Assembly: GCA_028688235.1 (NCBI GenBank)
Contig: JAQTYP010000151.1
Span: 1 to 7,700, forward strand
Length of the DNA stretch: 7,700 nt
Direction: 5' to 3'
DNA from: Methylomonas sp.
GTDB taxonomy: Bacteria; Pseudomonadota; Gammaproteobacteria; Methylococcales; Methylomonadaceae
Under the pieces are notes generated by a model. It saw only the letters and a list, made by a program, of their open reading frames with translations. It was not told the DNA's origin and made no database searches. The position numbers and the translations under genes were made by a program. This document shows positions 6,240-7,700 of this stretch, one piece after another (positions within the stretch are counted from its first letter, which is position 1; each line of letters opens with the position of its first letter).

Positions 6240-7244
6240 TTATGGCGTGTAGATTTGATCGAAATTCGCGCCATCGTCAAAATGCACTTTCTGCACGTTG
6301 GCCCAGCCGCCGAACTGCTGGTCTACAGTGAAAAAGTCCAGTTTCGGGAAGCGTTTCAAGTCTTCGGCATCGGCGAATTCAGGATGCGCCGGGCGATAAA
6401 AATGCTTGGCGACCAGTTTCTGGCCGATTGGGGTATACAGGTATTGCAGATACGCTTCCGCCAAATCCAGGTTGCCATTTTTCTTGGCGACCTTGTCCAC
6501 CACGGTCACCGGAGTTTCGGCTTTGATGCTGACCGGTGGCACCACGATTTCATATTCACCGGCACCGTATTCTTTCAAGGCAAGAAAGGCTTCGTTTTCC
6601 CAAGTGATCAGCACGTCGCCGATACCGCGTTGAATAAAGGTGGTCGTGGAGCCACGGGCGCCGGAATCCAGTACCGGTACGTTTTTAAAGATTTTTTTCA
6701 CAAAATCCTTGGCGGCGTCCTTGCTACCATAACTTTTTTCGCCAAATGCCCAGGCGGCCAGATAGTTGTAGCGGGCGCCGCCGGATGTTTTGGGATTGGG
6801 GGTGATGACCGATATGCCTTGTTTGGCTAGATCGCCCCAATTTTTGATGGCTTTGGGATTACCCTTGCGTACTAAAAACACGATGGTCGAGGTATAAGGC
6901 AAACTGTTGTTGGGCAGGCGTTTTTGCCAGTCTTTGGAAAACAAGCCCGCTCTTTCCGCGATTTGATCGATGTCGCCGGACAAAGCCAGGGTGACGACAT
7001 CGGCTTCCAGACCGTCGATGACAGCTCTTGTTTGCTTACCGCCACCGCCATGCGATTGTTGGACATTGACGTCTTCGCCGGATTTTTCTTTCCAGTATTT
7101 AATGAATTCCTTATTGAATTCTTGGTAGAACTCGCGCGTCGGATCGTAGGACACATTGAGTATGGTTCTGTCCGCCCAGGCGCTGCCGCTGAGCAATAGG
7201 GCCAAACCGAAAAGTAGCGGTTTTACAGCTTTTGTTACTTGCAT
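6240..7244 (-). CDS. sbp: Periplasmic sulfate-binding protein
   Basis: This solute receptor binds sulfate in the periplasm and delivers it to CysTW. The precursor has 334 residues from ATG 7244 (E. coli Sbp 329, CysP 338). A Sec signal peptide covers residues 1-24: basic start, hydrophobic core LLFGLALLLSG, and cleavage site SAWA before Asp25. The mature protein is strongly Sbp-like throughout: NVSYDPTREFYQEF (30-43), QSHGGGGKQ (63-71), EADVVTLAL, PYTSTIVFLVRKGNP, PKTSGGARYNYLAAW (151-165), LDSGARGST (192-200) and ITWENEA (213-219). By recalled comparison with the Salmonella sulfate-binding protein, ligand contacts map to Asp34, Gly68 (Ser in Salmonella, a main-chain contact), Ser154-Gly155-Gly156, Ala197 and Trp215. 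The frame extends to 7316, but that start would bury the signal peptide and skip the strong ribosome site. It is the first gene of its operon. Confidence 0.96.
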   Translation of the reverse strand: MQVTKAVKPLLFGLALLLSGSAWADRTILNVSYDPTREFYQEFNKEFIKYWKEKSGEDVNVQQSHGGGGKQTRAVIDGLEADVVTLALSGDIDQIAERAGLFSKDWQKRLPNNSLPYTSTIVFLVRKGNPKAIKNWGDLAKQGISVITPNPKTSGGARYNYLAAWAFGEKSYGSKDAAKDFVKKIFKNVPVLDSGARGSTTTFIQRGIGDVLITWENEAFLALKEYGAGEYEIVVPPVSIKAETPVTVVDKVAKKNGNLDLAEAYLQYLYTPIGQKLVAKHFYRPAHPEFADAEDLKRFPKLDFFTVDQQFGGWANVQKVHFDDGANFDQIYTP

Positions 7245-7246
7245 GA

Positions 7247-7254
7247 CTCCTCCC
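7247..7254 (-). promoter_or_regulatory. Strong ribosome binding site of sbp
   Basis: The minus strand reads GGGAGGAG just before the ATG at 7244, with the GGAGG core 4 nt from the start codon. It is the strongest Shine-Dalgarno of the minus-strand genes here, which suits a binding protein needed in excess over its permease. It also fixes the start downstream of the alternative at 7316. Confidence 0.8.
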
Positions 7255-7336
7255 AAGTTGAAGTCTAAATAGGTAAATTTGAAGCTAGATAGTGGGTTAA
7301 TGGAGAGTCTAAACAACTCTTGTTGTCATAAATAAC

Positions 7337-7373
7337 GATATATTTATATATGTATATCTTTAATAGAGATATA
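7337..7373. promoter_or_regulatory. AT-rich palindromic block upstream of sbp, candidate promoter/regulator site
   Basis: Three related arms lie about 14-16 bp apart: GATATA (7337-7342), TATATCT (7353-7359) and AGATATA (7367-7373). The last two form a perfect 7-bp inverted repeat with a 7-nt spacer; the first two form a 6-bp one. The block sits roughly 95-130 bp before the sbp start, where a promoter and an activator site would be expected. Sulfate uptake operons in gammaproteobacteria are usually activated by the LysR-type regulator CysB. CysB sites are degenerate, so I cannot claim one. No clear -35/-10 pair stands out. A direct repeat AGTCTAAA also occurs at 7262-7269 and 7306-7313. Confidence 0.35.
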
Positions 7374-7389
7374 TAGGGGCAAGTACAGG

Positions 7390-7435
7390 CAAAGGACCAA
7401 GTCATACTCGTTCTTTGATCAAGCTTGATCCTTTG
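7390..7435 (-). terminator. 12-bp stem-loop after the outer-membrane protein gene, candidate terminator or processing site
   Basis: In minus-strand RNA, CAAAGGATCAAG (7435-7424) pairs along its whole length with CTTGGTCCTTTG (7401-7390), with one G-U wobble and a 22-nt loop. In plus-strand RNA the same position is an A-C mismatch, so the structure favours the minus-strand transcript. It begins 13 nt past the stop at 7449. No U-run follows, so it is not a classical intrinsic terminator. A perfect 14-bp palindrome GATCAAGCTTGATC (7417-7430) overlaps one arm and would form a competing smaller hairpin. Confidence 0.4.
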
Positions 7436-7448
7436 TCCGGTGCTTGGG

Positions 7449-7700
7449 TTATTTGTATTTCGGCTTGCCGTCTCCGAACGCATTCAGCGAGACTTCGAAG
7501 TAGAAGAAGTTGCTGGGTTCGGAGGTAAAGGGGCCGGCGACGGTATTGCCCCTGTCGAATGATTCCGTATAGTCACCTGGCGTAAAGCGAGCATAACTCA
7601 AGCTCCAGTCGACATAAGGGTTGAGTTTGTACCGCAAGCGAATGTCGAACTCATGTCCCATGAAGCTGCCGCTTTGTCCGGTCCGGTCTCGCAGGTTGGC
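7449..7700 (-). CDS. Alginate-export-family outer-membrane beta-barrel protein, C-terminal fragment
   Basis: The frame is open from the right edge to the TAA at 7449, giving the last 83 residues of a larger protein. It shows the end of an outer-membrane barrel: alternating polar/hydrophobic strands such as FMGHEFDIRLRYKL, VDWSLSYARFTPGDY and NFFYFEVSLNAF, joined by polar loops. The GQSGSFMGHEFDIRLRYKLNP pattern and the FFYFEVSLNAF last strand resemble the C-terminus of alginate-export-type porins (Alginate_exp domain). The protein continues eight residues (GDGKPKYK) past the last strand rather than ending on the usual aromatic residue. Substrate cannot be judged from this piece, and a role in alginate secretion should not be assumed. 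Another barrel family remains possible. It is likely a separate transcription unit from sbp, given the 204-nt gap and the stem-loop between them. Confidence 0.65.
   Translation of the reverse strand, partial: ANLRDRTGQSGSFMGHEFDIRLRYKLNPYVDWSLSYARFTPGDYTESFDRGNTVAGPFTSEPSNFFYFEVSLNAFGDGKPKYK

Noticed and set aside
7291..7300. AGTGGGTTAA resembling one arm of the REP-like element
   Set aside because: No matching second arm or GTAG head is nearby, so it is probably a chance match to a short sequence.
7245..7316. Longer sbp start at 7316
   Set aside because: It would put 24 residues before a well-formed Sec signal peptide and ignore the strong GGGAGGAG site directly before the ATG at 7244.
1..7700. 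CRISPR array, tRNA, insertion sequence, attachment site or defence system
   Set aside because: I saw no regularly spaced direct repeats, no cloverleaf-like segment, no transposase or recombinase frame and no defence domain. The window is ordinary housekeeping and transport DNA apart from the points listed.

Overview
The window reads as chromosomal DNA of a Gram-negative bacterium, most likely a gammaproteobacterium. It has lipid A biosynthesis genes, a periplasmic sulfate-binding protein with its ABC transporter, and an outer-membrane barrel protein. The combination of gnnA/gnnB-like genes with lpxB, an alginate-export-family barrel and GTAGG-type palindromic repeats fits a Methylococcales-type methanotroph. 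That placement is inference from gene content and repeat style, not from a marker gene. All confident genes lie on the minus strand, so transcription runs from high to low coordinates.

Layout in transcription order. Positions 7700-7449 hold the C-terminal end of an alginate-export-family outer-membrane protein. Positions 7448-7245 are a non-coding leader with a 12-bp stem and an AT-rich palindromic block upstream of the sulfate genes. Positions 7244-3384 hold a complete sulfate/thiosulfate ABC transporter operon in the order sbp-cysT-cysW-cysA, with a palindromic REP-like element between sbp and cysT. Positions 3383-3110 are a non-coding gap with a candidate promoter for the next operon and one doubtful small plus-strand reading frame. 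Positions 3109-1 hold an oxidoreductase (gnnA-like), a PLP aminotransferase (gnnB-like) and lpxB. The lpxB gene runs off the left edge and is separated from gnnB by a head-to-head pair of the same REP-like element.

How the genes work together. Sbp captures sulfate in the periplasm, CysT and CysW form the membrane channel, and CysA hydrolyses ATP to drive import for cysteine synthesis. In the second cluster, GnnA and GnnB would convert UDP-GlcNAc to the 3-amino analogue. LpxA and LpxD (outside the window) would acylate that analogue, and LpxB would condense the units into the lipid A disaccharide. The co-location therefore predicts a lipid A with amide-linked rather than ester-linked acyl chains at position 3.

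I found no CRISPR array, tRNA, rRNA, insertion sequence or defence system. I see no convincing sign of an undescribed multi-gene system. The most informative points are the gnnA-gnnB-lpxB linkage and the placement of REP-like elements at two operon junctions.
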